DNA of 64,000 bases from Rhodohalobacter sulfatireducens (GCF_022012475.1 NZ_JAKLWS010000007.1:62001-126000); one strand, 5' to 3'; shown: positions 8,292 to 18,104, counted from the first letter of the stretch. The notes: generated by a model not told the origin, from the sequence alone. Numbers and translations are program-made.

Positions 8292-9833
8292 TTATTGTAT
8301 GCGATGTATAAAATATTCATCTGCAATTGATGCCGGAATTGTTTCGGCAGCTTTCATTGCTTCATCGACAGTTCTGAACTGACCTACAGCTACTCGCCAC
8401 AAGTTTCTTTGATCGATTGTAACAGAATTCACATCAACCCTAAATCCCTCAGCCCTGATATTATCTGAAATCTCAGAAGCTTTTTCCTGGTCTTCCAGTG
8501 AATACAGGTTTATAGTATATCCATCCAGTTGATTGTTAAATGAATCACCCATTAACCCGTATAGCTCATCGGTTCCATCTAACTTATCCATTGCCGTTTC
8601 CTCATCGGCGCTGCTATTTAGCGTATCAACCGGCTCAGTACCGGAATTGGCGGGAGGTTGAGAGACAGTGTCCTCCTCCGACTGAGTTGAGATTGAATCC
8701 TGTTCAGATTGAAATTGTTGGTCTTCAGCTCCGTCATTTGTTCGTATTTGAGCAGAGTATGATGTCTCCGAAATGCCAACCTCTCCTTTACCGATTTTTC
8801 GTCTGAATACACTGAGTCCCGACCTGTCTAACTGAACCCATTGAGCCCGAGTAACAGAATCAACGGGTGCTAATTCTACTACCACATATTCTGTGGTTAA
8901 CGTACCGGTCTGTTCAAAATGTTCAATCAAATTTTCCCGTGCGTCATAACTGCTTCGAATAACTCCAACGCTCTCAGCCCCGTTATCAAATTCAATATTC
9001 ATGACTGTTCCCGGTTGGGCAAATTCGGCATCTTCACGATCGAAGACTGAAAAAATGTACACATCAGCATTTCTTGGTTTTATACTCATGATTTGATCCG
9101 ACCGAAACGCCTGCTGATTATCCCGTACAGATATATTATTAACAATTCCGGTTACAGGAGAATAATATGTTTGAATCAAATTCTCGCCGGATTGTAATTC
9201 CTGGATTTCGGCTGACAAACTTTCTCTTGCTTGAATTTGCCGGCTTCTTTTATTCATCAATACGTTTAATTCAGACTGTTCCTGGCGCAGATTAGAACGG
9301 GCTGTAAAAAGCGAACTTTCAACTTCAGTTAATTCATATGAAGTTGCTGCATTCAGTCGAACTTTTTCCAGGAAGTCCTCTCTCTGTTGTTCCAGATAGG
9401 TAATTCGATCTTGAATCTCCTGTATGGACTGCCGCTTTATAGTAATTTCATCTTCAAGGTCCTGGATTTCTTCGCTGGCATCTGCAATATCTTCTTCAAT
9501 GTCTTCAATCTCATCAACAGTACCGGTCCAGTTCAAAAAACTGTATCGAAATATAGGATCGCCTCTCTCAACAAAACTTTCGTTTGATACAAGCTGTTCT
9601 CGAATCTCAATATCACTTGGAGCCCGAACCTTCAAATTTTCTGTTACAACCAACCCCTCACCTGATACATAAAAAGTGCTTATGAAGATGTAATAAAACA
9701 GGATTCCCAAACCAACGATCAGTAAAACAAAATAGACGATTCGGTCCCAGTTTATCTGCTTTGGTTTTGGCTTTTCCCGTCGCCCCCGAAGTTGTGAACT
9801 CTGAGACCGTTTAGTAAAGTATTCACTTTTCAT
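8292..9833 (-). CDS. HlyD-like membrane fusion protein with a C-terminal SPOR domain
   Basis: The order is: basic N-terminus, one membrane helix (about 31-52), a barrel-sandwich half (VSGEGLVVTENLKVRAPSD), a long coiled coil (about 105-215), the second sandwich half (YYSPVTGIVNNISVRDNQ), a beta domain to about 355, an acidic Ser/Thr-rich linker (365-420) and a SPOR domain (about 438-513). Adaptors of this class connect an inner-membrane machine to a TolC-like channel. Its start overlaps the stop of the channel gene by four bases (ATGA), which indicates translational coupling. SPOR domains bind peptidoglycan glycans lacking stem peptides, so this adaptor may be held at the cell wall or septum. 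I know no standard adaptor with this extra domain. Confidence 0.87.
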   Translation of the reverse strand: MKSEYFTKRSQSSQLRGRREKPKPKQINWDRIVYFVLLIVGLGILFYYIFISTFYVSGEGLVVTENLKVRAPSDIEIREQLVSNESFVERGDPIFRYSFLNWTGTVDEIEDIEEDIADASEEIQDLEDEITIKRQSIQEIQDRITYLEQQREDFLEKVRLNAATSYELTEVESSLFTARSNLRQEQSELNVLMNKRSRQIQARESLSAEIQELQSGENLIQTYYSPVTGIVNNISVRDNQQAFRSDQIMSIKPRNADVYIFSVFDREDAEFAQPGTVMNIEFDNGAESVGVIRSSYDARENLIEHFEQTGTLTTEYVVVELAPVDSVTRAQWVQLDRSGLSVFRRKIGKGEVGISETSYSAQIRTNDGAEDQQFQSEQDSISTQSEEDTVSQPPANSGTEPVDTLNSSADEETAMDKLDGTDELYGLMGDSFNNQLDGYTINLYSLEDQEKASEISDNIRAEGFRVDVNSVTIDQRNLWRVAVGQFRTVDEAMKAAETIPASIADEYFIHRIQ

Positions 9834-11953
9834 CTGCTACTCCTCCCGGAATTTAGTATTGCACCTGCATCATGGAGAACCACTTCCTGAACCATCGTTT
9901 GATTTTTAATTTCCTGTACAAACGTATTCAGATCATCATAATTCGCAAAATCTGAAGGTCGTACAGCTATATGTAGTTTATCCCCAAATATCTCAGATTC
10001 ACTTTCAATTCTCTTTTTCAAAACCTCTATATCTGTTGTTTCATATACCATTACATTAATATAATCTGCATTTTGGTAAATATTAGATAGAATTGGTTCA
10101 TAAAAATGTGGGATAGAGACGGATAGCGAAAGCTGACTTCCCGAAAGCACTTCATTCGCGTTTTCCAACATCTCGACATATTTTTGCTCATAAGTATTAC
10201 GCTCAGCATCCCAATCAGCAAACGTATGAGGTTCTACATCTAAATGGATGCCTGAAAATCCCAACTCATCAGCAAGATCTGCAAGATCCTGTAATTCTGC
10301 CATCTGATTTTCAGTCTGTATCAACTCATTATCACCGGAAAGCAATTGGAATCTAATATTAAACTCTCGGGCTGCTTTAATCAGTTCACTAGCTTTTTCA
10401 TAAAGAGTGCGATCAGATCCCAACGATAAATAGACATTTTTAACATTTAGTCTATTCAGAAATTCAAGAAGAACTTCGTTACGATTATTTGCAAAAGTTT
10501 CTGACCAGATATAGATCCCATCAGCTTTAACAGACTGGTATGGAAAGAGATTGGAAATATCCAGGGGCGATGCATACTCCATTATCGAATGATCTGTCAA
10601 ATATTTATCGATATCAATTAATTGCAGATACATCTGCTGTTTAAGGTCAATCATTTGTAAAACTACAGCATATCTCTGTAACAGAAGATGTACCATCCTT
10701 TGAGTACTGTAGCCTGAATCCTGCAACTTTTTCAAAGTCTGATAATTTTCTATCGTCTCCCGGCGCGATTGGTAGTCTTTGTACAGTTGTATGAATTGCT
10801 GAGTTTTATACTTGTATTCGTAGTAAATATTGTAAATCTCTTTATTCTCAGAATATTGCTCTCTTTTTTGAGAGTTTATATATCGTAATTTTCTCTGCTG
10901 AACCATCTCCTTTTTTTCACTCGAATTAAAAGGAATAGGAATGGAAAAGTTAACACCCACAGAAAAATATTCTCTGCCGCCTAGATTTTCCGGATCCAGG
11001 GCCGTTCCGGTACCATCGTAGATATTATAATCGGCATAAGCTGCTAAGGAGACATCCCTAAAAACATTGTAATTTAAATTTTCAAGATCCTCATTTTTCA
11101 GGGATTCCTGAACAAAAGCTGAGTCATTTGCAACAGCTGCGGCATCGATATTTAGTTCAATAACAGGAAATTTACTTGCATCCAATGCCTGAATTTGTGG
11201 AAGTAAACTATCAGGAACCGTTATTTCAACCTGCCGATTATATTCTTGATAGGAGGATAGGTCATTTTGTAGTCTTGCTTTCTGTTCACTTAACTCCAAA
11301 ACACGTTCCCACGGTTCATAATCCAGGTAATGTAAACGCTGAAACAGTTCCAGGTTTGTATTCAGTAGGATTAGATACTCATTGATGACCTCAATCTTTT
11401 GAAGATTAAATAGATAAATAAGCCGGTTATACAAACGTTCATACTCCTCATTTGCACGCTGGCGGTTGATCTCTCTTTCCACCATTTTTTCACGGACTTC
11501 TAACTCTTCTGACCGTTTATGGCTATCGAACCATCCATCACTCAGCAGATCCCACTGAAAACCGGCATTAAAACGCCGAAGGTAGAAGATATCTCCACCT
11601 GAAAAGATTCCCTCTTCAATATTTTCCCGGTATCCGGTTCTAAACCTCAGACCGATATCGTCGGCTGCTGCTTTTTTCTCCGCTGTTACTTCTGCAAGTA
11701 GTGGGCCATAATAGGTTAAGGTATCAAAAGAAAGAGCATGAAGAGTGTTATAAACAGATGTGATTGGAGATTCGGAAAGTTTCTCGGGATAAATATTCTG
11801 CTTGGCTTTGTTTGCAGCGAGGGAATCAACCTCATTTACCAACTGTTTTAAGTAGGCGTCTTGCTGCATTGACTCAGAAAGGCTTTGAGCATACAATACG
11901 GCAGGTGAACAAAGTATGATCCCGGCCATTAATAATCTTGAAATAATCGTCAT
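9830..11953 (-). CDS. TolC-like outer-membrane channel protein fused to a TIM-barrel glycosidase-like domain
   Basis: I start at the ATG at 11953 because it gives a clean signal peptide (MTIISRLLMAGIILCS, cleavage after LYA, residue 22); an ATG at 12025 would add 24 residues before it. Residues about 30-450 have the long helices, internal duplication and short beta segments (REYFSVGVNFSIPIPF) of outer-membrane efflux proteins. Residues about 475-707 form a second domain with GIYIWSE, VKNVYLSLG, FSGIHLDVEPH (about 567-576), LSLSVSIPH and YINVMVYE. This order of strands and the acidic DVEP strand end resemble GH18-type and related TIM barrels. A glycosidase attached to the export channel could trim or release the exported polymer. 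Catalysis is unproven. Confidence 0.8.
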   Translation of the reverse strand: MTIISRLLMAGIILCSPAVLYAQSLSESMQQDAYLKQLVNEVDSLAANKAKQNIYPEKLSESPITSVYNTLHALSFDTLTYYGPLLAEVTAEKKAAADDIGLRFRTGYRENIEEGIFSGGDIFYLRRFNAGFQWDLLSDGWFDSHKRSEELEVREKMVEREINRQRANEEYERLYNRLIYLFNLQKIEVINEYLILLNTNLELFQRLHYLDYEPWERVLELSEQKARLQNDLSSYQEYNRQVEITVPDSLLPQIQALDASKFPVIELNIDAAAVANDSAFVQESLKNEDLENLNYNVFRDVSLAAYADYNIYDGTGTALDPENLGGREYFSVGVNFSIPIPFNSSEKKEMVQQRKLRYINSQKREQYSENKEIYNIYYEYKYKTQQFIQLYKDYQSRRETIENYQTLKKLQDSGYSTQRMVHLLLQRYAVVLQMIDLKQQMYLQLIDIDKYLTDHSIMEYASPLDISNLFPYQSVKADGIYIWSETFANNRNEVLLEFLNRLNVKNVYLSLGSDRTLYEKASELIKAAREFNIRFQLLSGDNELIQTENQMAELQDLADLADELGFSGIHLDVEPHTFADWDAERNTYEQKYVEMLENANEVLSGSQLSLSVSIPHFYEPILSNIYQNADYINVMVYETTDIEVLKKRIESESEIFGDKLHIAVRPSDFANYDDLNTFVQEIKNQTMVQEVVLHDAGAILNSGRSSR

Positions 11954-12067
11954 AGAAAATTCGAGATTGCTCTGTACAGTTATTTTACTCTTTCCTCCTA
12001 TGATAAGAGTTTTATAGCTCAACATTTGAAAATTAAGAAAAGATTAATCAATCTTATTAATCTCCAC

Positions 12068-12436
12068 TCATTTTTTTAAGCGTTCAATAGAGTTTTTTAG
12101 ATGTGAAAATGTGATTGGCTTACCGAGGTAATCATGATAGCCAATATTATTTGCTTTCTCTTTATTTCGCGGATCGGTATTTCCCGTGATGTAGATTACC
12201 GGAATTTCTTTTTCTTTTTTGATTTCTCTGTATGCCTCAATTCCATCAATATCATCCTGTAGCATAATATCCATCAAAATTAAGTCGTAAGAATCTTCTT
12301 TAGCTTTTTGGATAGCTGTTGAACCTTTTGTTGCAGTACCAAATTGTTCGAATCCCATTTTTTTCAGCATGTGCTCAAGCATCAACTGCAATACCAACTC
12401 ATCCTCTACAATTAAAATTTTTGAGTTCGACCTCAT
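12068..12436 (-). CDS. Single-domain response regulator (receiver only)
   Basis: The ATG at 12436 starts MRSNSKILIVEDE, a standard receiver N-terminus; the frame extends 20 codons upstream but that stretch does not fit the family. The 122-residue product has the acidic pair VEDE, the phospho-acceptor strand LILMDIM, the Thr switch strand VIYITGN and the Lys motif LGKPI. No output domain is present, so it works through protein contact, in CheY style. It lies 114 bp upstream of the channel gene on the same strand and is probably the first gene of the exopolysaccharide operon. No histidine kinase lies nearby. Confidence 0.88.
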   Translation of the reverse strand: MRSNSKILIVEDELVLQLMLEHMLKKMGFEQFGTATKGSTAIQKAKEDSYDLILMDIMLQDDIDGIEAYREIKKEKEIPVIYITGNTDPRNKEKANNIGYHDYLGKPITFSHLKNSIERLKK

Positions 12437-12858
12437 ATGCTTGTTATCATAATTACTTCCACAGCCAACGAAAAAAATCCGGCTGAAATCCTTCATGAAG
12501 AGCTGATCTGCGATTTTTACATATACAAGATCACTCTGGATTTATAGCCTGTAGTATTTCTAAAATATTTAAATTTTTTTAATGTTTGGATAGTATATAC
12601 TACTGATACAAGACTTTTGCAATAGCCTTTGGGCATTATATTTTTTTACTCTTTTCTGTATAGCATGCAAAAGGTCACTAAATTTTAAAATTGATCCTCA
12701 GCCGGATTCATAATCAATTTTTTAATAAAGCGTTCTTCGTCTGCAGGTGGGCAGTAGATTGTTTACTCAAAAAGTCAATCTTACTCAACAGTTGTAATTG
12801 AAAAAAAAAGGGAGCACACAGAATATGTACCCCCTTTTTGTTTAATAGAATTTGGTTA
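12437..12858. other. Intergenic region upstream of the receiver gene
   Basis: About 420 bp with no credible coding frame. The left part is A+T rich and should carry the promoter of the minus-strand receiver gene; I cannot place the -35/-10 elements with confidence. The right end holds the SusD terminator described separately. Confidence 0.6.
12801..12841 (-). terminator. Terminator of the SusC/SusD operon
   Basis: On the minus strand the sequence reads an A-run plus GGGGG, a 19-base region with GTAC/GTGC partial pairing, then CTCCC and a run of ten U. It begins 18 bp past the SusD stop at 12859, the expected place for an intrinsic terminator. Confidence 0.65.
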
Positions 12859-14772
12859 TTAGTAACCGGTATTCTGTTGTAATGCCGGAGTTCCGCCCAC
12901 AGTACTTAAGTCAATTTGCCGCTGTGGAATCGGGAAATACTCATTTTTATTTGGTGTAAATTGCCCCTCATTTATATATGATGCAGGAAAGAAATCACCT
13001 TCATAGTCCATATACTCGTTGATTTCTTCCTCGGCAACTCCCCAACGAACTAAGTCGAAGTACCTGTGTCCTTCAAGTGCCAGCTCAAGCTTACGCTCAA
13101 ATCGTACAATTTCCCTGGCTTGCTGTTGATTGCCAAGATCATCATACAGAGCAATATTATAATTGGGTTCTGAATATTCATTCCAATTATTGATATCGGC
13201 TGCACCGCCGCCCAGGTACACAAAGGTGGTTCCTGTATCTTCACGTACGACCCAACTTCCGGAAGTGGGTTCGAGTGCCAGCATCTCTGCTTCGCTGTTT
13301 ACGATTTCAAAAGCATATCCCCTGTTGAATTCGTTTTTAACCCATGCACTCTCATCTGCAGCCCTTTCACGTACACGGTTTATATACTGCAAAGCCTGGG
13401 AAAGGCTACCCGTTTCTATTTCAGCTTCTGCAGCCATCAACAACACATCGGCAAAGCGAATAATCGGGATGTTGTACGATGTACCGGGTGCCCATTGGCT
13501 CGGATTGTTTACGTCCTGATCATCTTTTTGCCACCAGATATGTTTTTTGGAAGCATATGGACCGGAATAAGCCTGGTCACGCACCCATCGCTGACCGGGA
13601 TGTGGACCCCAATCGTGGAATGGAACACCACGGCGGCCAACAGTCCAGTCAAGCCGTGGATCCAATGTACCGCTGTGTGGTTCAAAGTTTTCACTTGAAA
13701 GAACACCCAGGTCATTTTTCACAGGAGTTGAAAGGAAGTCGTTAATCAATGGTTTTCCGTCAACTGTCTGAAAAGAGTTAACCAGGTAAAGTGTAGGCTG
13801 GTAAAACCCGCAGCAGCGAAACGGACTGTTATACGGATAATTGAGCATCATTCCGGGGTTGGCATTCTGAATGGTGCCTGTTCCGTCATCGGCAGAAGCC
13901 TGAATGGCAAAAACCGATTCCGCATTATTTTTATTTACAGGATTATGCACCTGGTCGAGAGGTACAAGATCATATGCCAGTCCGTTTGAGGTATTGCCAT
14001 TCGGTATAATCTGGTCATACAAAGCTTTGGCCTCAGAAAATTTCTGCTGGTACATATATGTTTTGGCAAGGTATGATGCGGCTGCCCAGCTATTAGGTCG
14101 TCCTGCCTGGCCTTGAACTGCCGGCAGGTTGTTATAAGCAAACTGGAAATCCGCTTCAATATTTGGCCAAATATCCTGATCATTCGGCTGTGGTGTTAGG
14201 GCATCCACAGTTTCATCAATCCATGGAACATTATTGTAGAAACGTTTCAGCTCAAAGTAAAAGTGACCGCGTAAGAAACGCGCTTCCGCTTCTATCCTGG
14301 CTTTATCTGCTTCAGAGAAAACACCTTCGGAAATTGGTACATCCGGCAACACACTCAATACAGAGTTTGCGCGGGCAATTCCTTCGTAAAGGCCTCTCCA
14401 TTTCAGGTTTATGAAGCCGGTGGAAGGTGAAACGTTCATCCCTCCGAGGGTATTCATTTGTGGCTGGTCACCCGCATCACTTCCTTTGTGAGCTTCAGTT
14501 CCCAACACACTTCCGTACAACCAGTTGGAAGGGCAGACTGCCCAGGCTCCGTCACCCGGAAGGCCATCCCCCCAACCTTGACTACCGGTTTGACTAAGAG
14601 CCCCGTAAGCTCCCATCAAAAGTGTTTCAACGCCGTTTCGATCGGCTACTACATCTTCACTCAGCGATCCCATAGCAGGGCGCGTAAGAAATTCGTCTCC
14701 GCATGCTTTTGTGAACATACCTGTAATAAAAATCACTGCAAGTATGAATATTAGATTTCTTGAGTTCTTCAT
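12859..14772 (-). CDS. SusD/RagB-family nutrient-binding outer-membrane lipoprotein
   Basis: The 637-residue product has a signal peptide leading to Cys24 (FTKACGDEF), a slightly off-consensus lipobox. The typical SusD features follow: TRPAMGSLSEDVV near the mature N-terminus, tetratricopeptide-like helices (ARFLRGHFYFELKRFYNN), the loop-rich binding region and the C-terminal RELALEGHRYFDLVRWG-like motif (here RKLELALEGHRYFDLVRWG). SusD proteins cap the SusC channel and capture glycans or other large substrates. It follows its SusC partner by 26 bp. No glycosidase, regulator or sulfatase sits beside the pair, so the substrate cannot be named. Confidence 0.95.
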   Translation of the reverse strand: MKNSRNLIFILAVIFITGMFTKACGDEFLTRPAMGSLSEDVVADRNGVETLLMGAYGALSQTGSQGWGDGLPGDGAWAVCPSNWLYGSVLGTEAHKGSDAGDQPQMNTLGGMNVSPSTGFINLKWRGLYEGIARANSVLSVLPDVPISEGVFSEADKARIEAEARFLRGHFYFELKRFYNNVPWIDETVDALTPQPNDQDIWPNIEADFQFAYNNLPAVQGQAGRPNSWAAASYLAKTYMYQQKFSEAKALYDQIIPNGNTSNGLAYDLVPLDQVHNPVNKNNAESVFAIQASADDGTGTIQNANPGMMLNYPYNSPFRCCGFYQPTLYLVNSFQTVDGKPLINDFLSTPVKNDLGVLSSENFEPHSGTLDPRLDWTVGRRGVPFHDWGPHPGQRWVRDQAYSGPYASKKHIWWQKDDQDVNNPSQWAPGTSYNIPIIRFADVLLMAAEAEIETGSLSQALQYINRVRERAADESAWVKNEFNRGYAFEIVNSEAEMLALEPTSGSWVVREDTGTTFVYLGGGAADINNWNEYSEPNYNIALYDDLGNQQQAREIVRFERKLELALEGHRYFDLVRWGVAEEEINEYMDYEGDFFPASYINEGQFTPNKNEYFPIPQRQIDLSTVGGTPALQQNTGY

Positions 14773-14798
14773 ATTAGACCTCTGTCTATTTTATTTCT

Positions 14799-17700
14799 TT
14801 AAAAACCGAGATTAAATCCAAAAAGGAATTGGCGGGAAGTCGGATAAGCACCTTCATCTACACCAAAACTTGTTGTACTGGCATTGGCTGACTGGGTGTT
14901 ACCCACTTCAGGATCAGGTCCGGAATAGTTGGTTATCGTAAACAAGTTCTGAGCTTGCACATAAACCCTCAGCCTGTTCAACCCAACATACGAGAGCATA
15001 TCGGGAGTGAATGAGTAACCAACCTGGATCGTTCTCAATCTCAGGTATGAACCGTCCTCAACATAGTAGGAGTTAGGCACGAGGTTCGTAGCCGTTGAAC
15101 CGGCATTTTCCTGAATCGGAGCCTTGGCATCGTGATTGTCCGGTGTCCAGGAGTTGTAAAGGGCCGTTTTACTTTTTGCACCCTGGAATGATGGATAGAA
15201 ATCGGTCCACCATTTTACCTGGTTCCAGATATCATTGCCTTCTGATCCATAGAAAAATGCGCTTACATCAAAGCTCTTGTAGTTTACGGTCAGATCCAGT
15301 CCGTATGTAAAATCTGGGTGTGGATCTCCCAATCTCGTTCTGTCATCTGCAGTAATGCGTCCGTCGCCATTTACATCTGCATATCGGAATCTTCCGAGAG
15401 CTGCTTCTTCCTGGTAAACGCCGCCCGCACTTGCATTGGCTTGGTCAATTTCCGACTGTTCGTTCCAAAATCCTTCAATTTTATAACCAAAGAATGTGGA
15501 TATTGGCCATCCAACCTGGTTTCTAACAATGGGATTACCGCTACCAAAGCGACGGCTTGTCCCATCGAAATTATCAACACCTTCGGCAATTTTCACCACT
15601 TCATTGCTGTATGTGGTAAAGTTTACCGTAGCATTGATGTTGAAATCCTGAGAAATATCCCTTCGTCCTGTAATGGACATATCAAGTCCCTTGTTCTCAA
15701 CATTACCCACATTTACATATGGTTGTGATGCGAGTCCGGCCTGACCGGGAAGTTCCGGGTTGAACAGCAGGTCTCTCACGTCGTTTTTATAGAAGTCCAT
15801 ATCAATTTCAAGGGCTCCGTCGAACAACATGGTGTTCACACCAATATTCATTGTGTGAGACTCTTCCCATCGTGCTGCGGGATTACCGATTCGTGTCTGT
15901 GCGAATCCCTGAAATATAGTTGGACCTCCCGTAATTGGGTAGAATGTAGAAAGCTGGTTTCCGCCAAATAGTGAGTATGCATTGTCTGATGCAACATTTA
16001 ACTGGTTCCCCATTACGCCATATCCTGCACGCAATTGAAGGTTTGTCAGCCAGTTTACATCACGCATAAATGCTTCCTCTGAAATCCGCCAGCCTATACT
16101 ACCGGATGGGAATAATCCGTATCGGTTGTCGAGAAATCGGGATGAACCGTCTCGCCGAACAGTTGCATTCAACAGGTAACGGTTATCGTAATTGTATTCA
16201 GCCCGGCCAAATACAGAAAACAGTGCATTTTCATACTGCCAGCTATAGTTGGTGGGATCTCCGGCACCATTACTCAGGTTCACATAGTTTGGATTAAATG
16301 AGAAATAGTCTGTCCGGGTACCCCCTCGTTCACGGCCGGTATCTTCGTTGGCTTCCGTTCCTAGTACAATATTAATGTTATGAACCTCGGCCAGGAGATC
16401 TGTGTATGTTACCGTGTTTGTCCAGGTCCAGTTTGTACCGTTCCAGGCACCGTCTCCGTATAAATTTACAACAGCGTTTTCTGCGTTTTCATATTCCGGA
16501 AACTGGAACCAACTCCAATTACTTGTTGCATAACTGCCTCCAAAATTAGAACGGAATGTTACACTTTCGAGAAAATCGATTTCTGCAAACACATTACCGA
16601 ATATTCGATTGTTCTCGCCCGTATTATTCCTTGTTCGTTCGCGCTGTGCTACCGGGTTACTTGCATTACCCAAAGGGGCGCCGAAGTTACCTGCAAAATT
16701 GCCGGCAATATCATACACAGGAATAATCGGCTGCTGCCGGTAAACCATACCTGTAGCCGTACCTTCATCAAGCGAGCCAGACTGTGGATTTTCCCACACG
16801 GCTATTGAGGCATTTTGGCCGATGCGAATATTTTCTTTCAGGTTAAACTGGGTGTTCACACGAAGCGTGTACCGCTCATTGTAGGTCCTCAGCAATGTAC
16901 CTTCCTGGTTGATATAGTTCAGTGAAAGCATATAGCTGGCGTCATCTGTACCACCGCTTATAGCCAGGTTAGAATTCACCGTGTATGCAGGTTTAAAAAT
17001 TTCCTGGAACCAGTTGGTACCCTGTTTATTGGCCCGGGTGATTCGGTAAAAATTTCCCAAATCGCCTGTATTCGTGTAGTAGGGATTTACATAGTAATCA
17101 TCGTGGTTTACTTCACCCTCCATTGCACCGGCCGGTGCAATATAATCCGGCAATTGCGGTGTTGTACCGTCTCCGTATAATGATGAAGAAGGTGTAAGTC
17201 CAGAGTTATTGTAGGCCAACCACTCCAGCTCGGCCATCTCCATAGGAGAAGCAATATTAAATGCATTGCCGTGATGTTTTGGAGTTTCATACCCCACATA
17301 AGAATCAAAAGAAACCCTTAAGCCGGGGCGTCCCTGTTTCGTGGTAATAATAATAACCCCGTTCGAAGCTCGTGCACCATAAATGGATGCTGCCGAAGCA
17401 TCTTTCAACACCTGCAATGATTCAACGTCTCTTGGGTTCAGGTCGCCAATAGTGCTTGTGGGAACACCATCAACAACATATAGCGGGCTAACATTACCAA
17501 AGTTACCTATACCCCGAATACGTACAGAGGGTTCATCCCCCGGCTGTCCCGATTGCGAAACGGTTACACCCGAAACCTGGCCTTGTAACTGGCGGCTTAC
17601 AGATGATTCAGCAATTTTTTGCATTTGAGGCACATCAGCCACACTAATAGATCCCGTAAGATCTATTCGGCGCTGAGCAGAATATCCTGTAACAACAATA

Positions 17701-18071
17701 TCTTCGCCAAGGATTGCAGAAATTTCCATCTCCACATCTATTGTTGATCGGCCTTCAACATTCACCACAACAGGTTGATATCCTATATACGAAAATCGTA
17801 ACTGGGAATCTGTCGATGGAACCGATAGGGTGTAGTTTCCTTCCATGTCTGTGGTTGTACCGGTGGTGGTACCCACTACCATAATATTAACCCCCAAGAG
17901 CGTTTCACCATCACTGGCATCCGTTACAGTTCCTGAAACTTCATGAACTGTCTGGATATCCTGGGCATTAACAACTGAGCACAAAAACAGAACAAGGTAC
18001 ATGCTCAACCCCACTTTGGTTAAAAAGCGGAGAGGCATTTCTAAAAATGAATTGTCTACTTTTATTTTCAT
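14799..18071 (-). CDS. SusC/RagA-family TonB-linked outer-membrane transporter
   Basis: The 1090-residue product has a signal peptide (cleavage near VVNAQ), a carboxypeptidase-like regulatory domain (about 43-118, VSGTVTDASDGETLLGVNI), the plug with VSRQLQGQVSGVTV and SIYGARASNGVIIITTK, and a 22-strand type barrel to the C-terminal NLGF. These are signatures of SusC proteins, which import SusD-captured substrate with TonB energy. No N-terminal STN signalling extension is present, so it is unlikely to signal to an anti-sigma factor. The start codon is placed before the basic signal-peptide region. The leader upstream is unusually long and carries two copies of an 8-base palindrome. Confidence 0.96.
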   Translation of the reverse strand: MKIKVDNSFLEMPLRFLTKVGLSMYLVLFLCSVVNAQDIQTVHEVSGTVTDASDGETLLGVNIMVVGTTTGTTTDMEGNYTLSVPSTDSQLRFSYIGYQPVVVNVEGRSTIDVEMEISAILGEDIVVTGYSAQRRIDLTGSISVADVPQMQKIAESSVSRQLQGQVSGVTVSQSGQPGDEPSVRIRGIGNFGNVSPLYVVDGVPTSTIGDLNPRDVESLQVLKDASAASIYGARASNGVIIITTKQGRPGLRVSFDSYVGYETPKHHGNAFNIASPMEMAELEWLAYNNSGLTPSSSLYGDGTTPQLPDYIAPAGAMEGEVNHDDYYVNPYYTNTGDLGNFYRITRANKQGTNWFQEIFKPAYTVNSNLAISGGTDDASYMLSLNYINQEGTLLRTYNERYTLRVNTQFNLKENIRIGQNASIAVWENPQSGSLDEGTATGMVYRQQPIIPVYDIAGNFAGNFGAPLGNASNPVAQRERTRNNTGENNRIFGNVFAEIDFLESVTFRSNFGGSYATSNWSWFQFPEYENAENAVVNLYGDGAWNGTNWTWTNTVTYTDLLAEVHNINIVLGTEANEDTGRERGGTRTDYFSFNPNYVNLSNGAGDPTNYSWQYENALFSVFGRAEYNYDNRYLLNATVRRDGSSRFLDNRYGLFPSGSIGWRISEEAFMRDVNWLTNLQLRAGYGVMGNQLNVASDNAYSLFGGNQLSTFYPITGGPTIFQGFAQTRIGNPAARWEESHTMNIGVNTMLFDGALEIDMDFYKNDVRDLLFNPELPGQAGLASQPYVNVGNVENKGLDMSITGRRDISQDFNINATVNFTTYSNEVVKIAEGVDNFDGTSRRFGSGNPIVRNQVGWPISTFFGYKIEGFWNEQSEIDQANASAGGVYQEEAALGRFRYADVNGDGRITADDRTRLGDPHPDFTYGLDLTVNYKSFDVSAFFYGSEGNDIWNQVKWWTDFYPSFQGAKSKTALYNSWTPDNHDAKAPIQENAGSTATNLVPNSYYVEDGSYLRLRTIQVGYSFTPDMLSYVGLNRLRVYVQAQNLFTITNYSGPDPEVGNTQSANASTTSFGVDEGAYPTSRQFLFGFNLGF

Positions 18072-18104
18072 GGTATACCTTTTTTATAGGTTATGTGGTA
18101 TACC
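18072..18104 (-). promoter_or_regulatory. Two GGTATACC palindromes in the susC leader
   Basis: The palindrome GGTATACC occurs at 18072-18079, directly against the susC start codon, and again at 18097-18104, exactly 25 bp away. Each is preceded by T on the plus strand. The spacing and the position at the translation start suggest an operator or a structured translational control site, but chance cannot be excluded. Confidence 0.35.

Noticed and set aside
13163-13519. 118-codon plus-strand frame opposite SusD
   Set aside because: Antisense to a strong SusD match, with no homology or start context.
12859-18071. A full polysaccharide utilisation locus around SusC/SusD
   Set aside because: No glycosidase, regulator or sulfatase is adjacent. 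The GH43 gene is more than 25 kb away and on a separate unit, so I do not join them.
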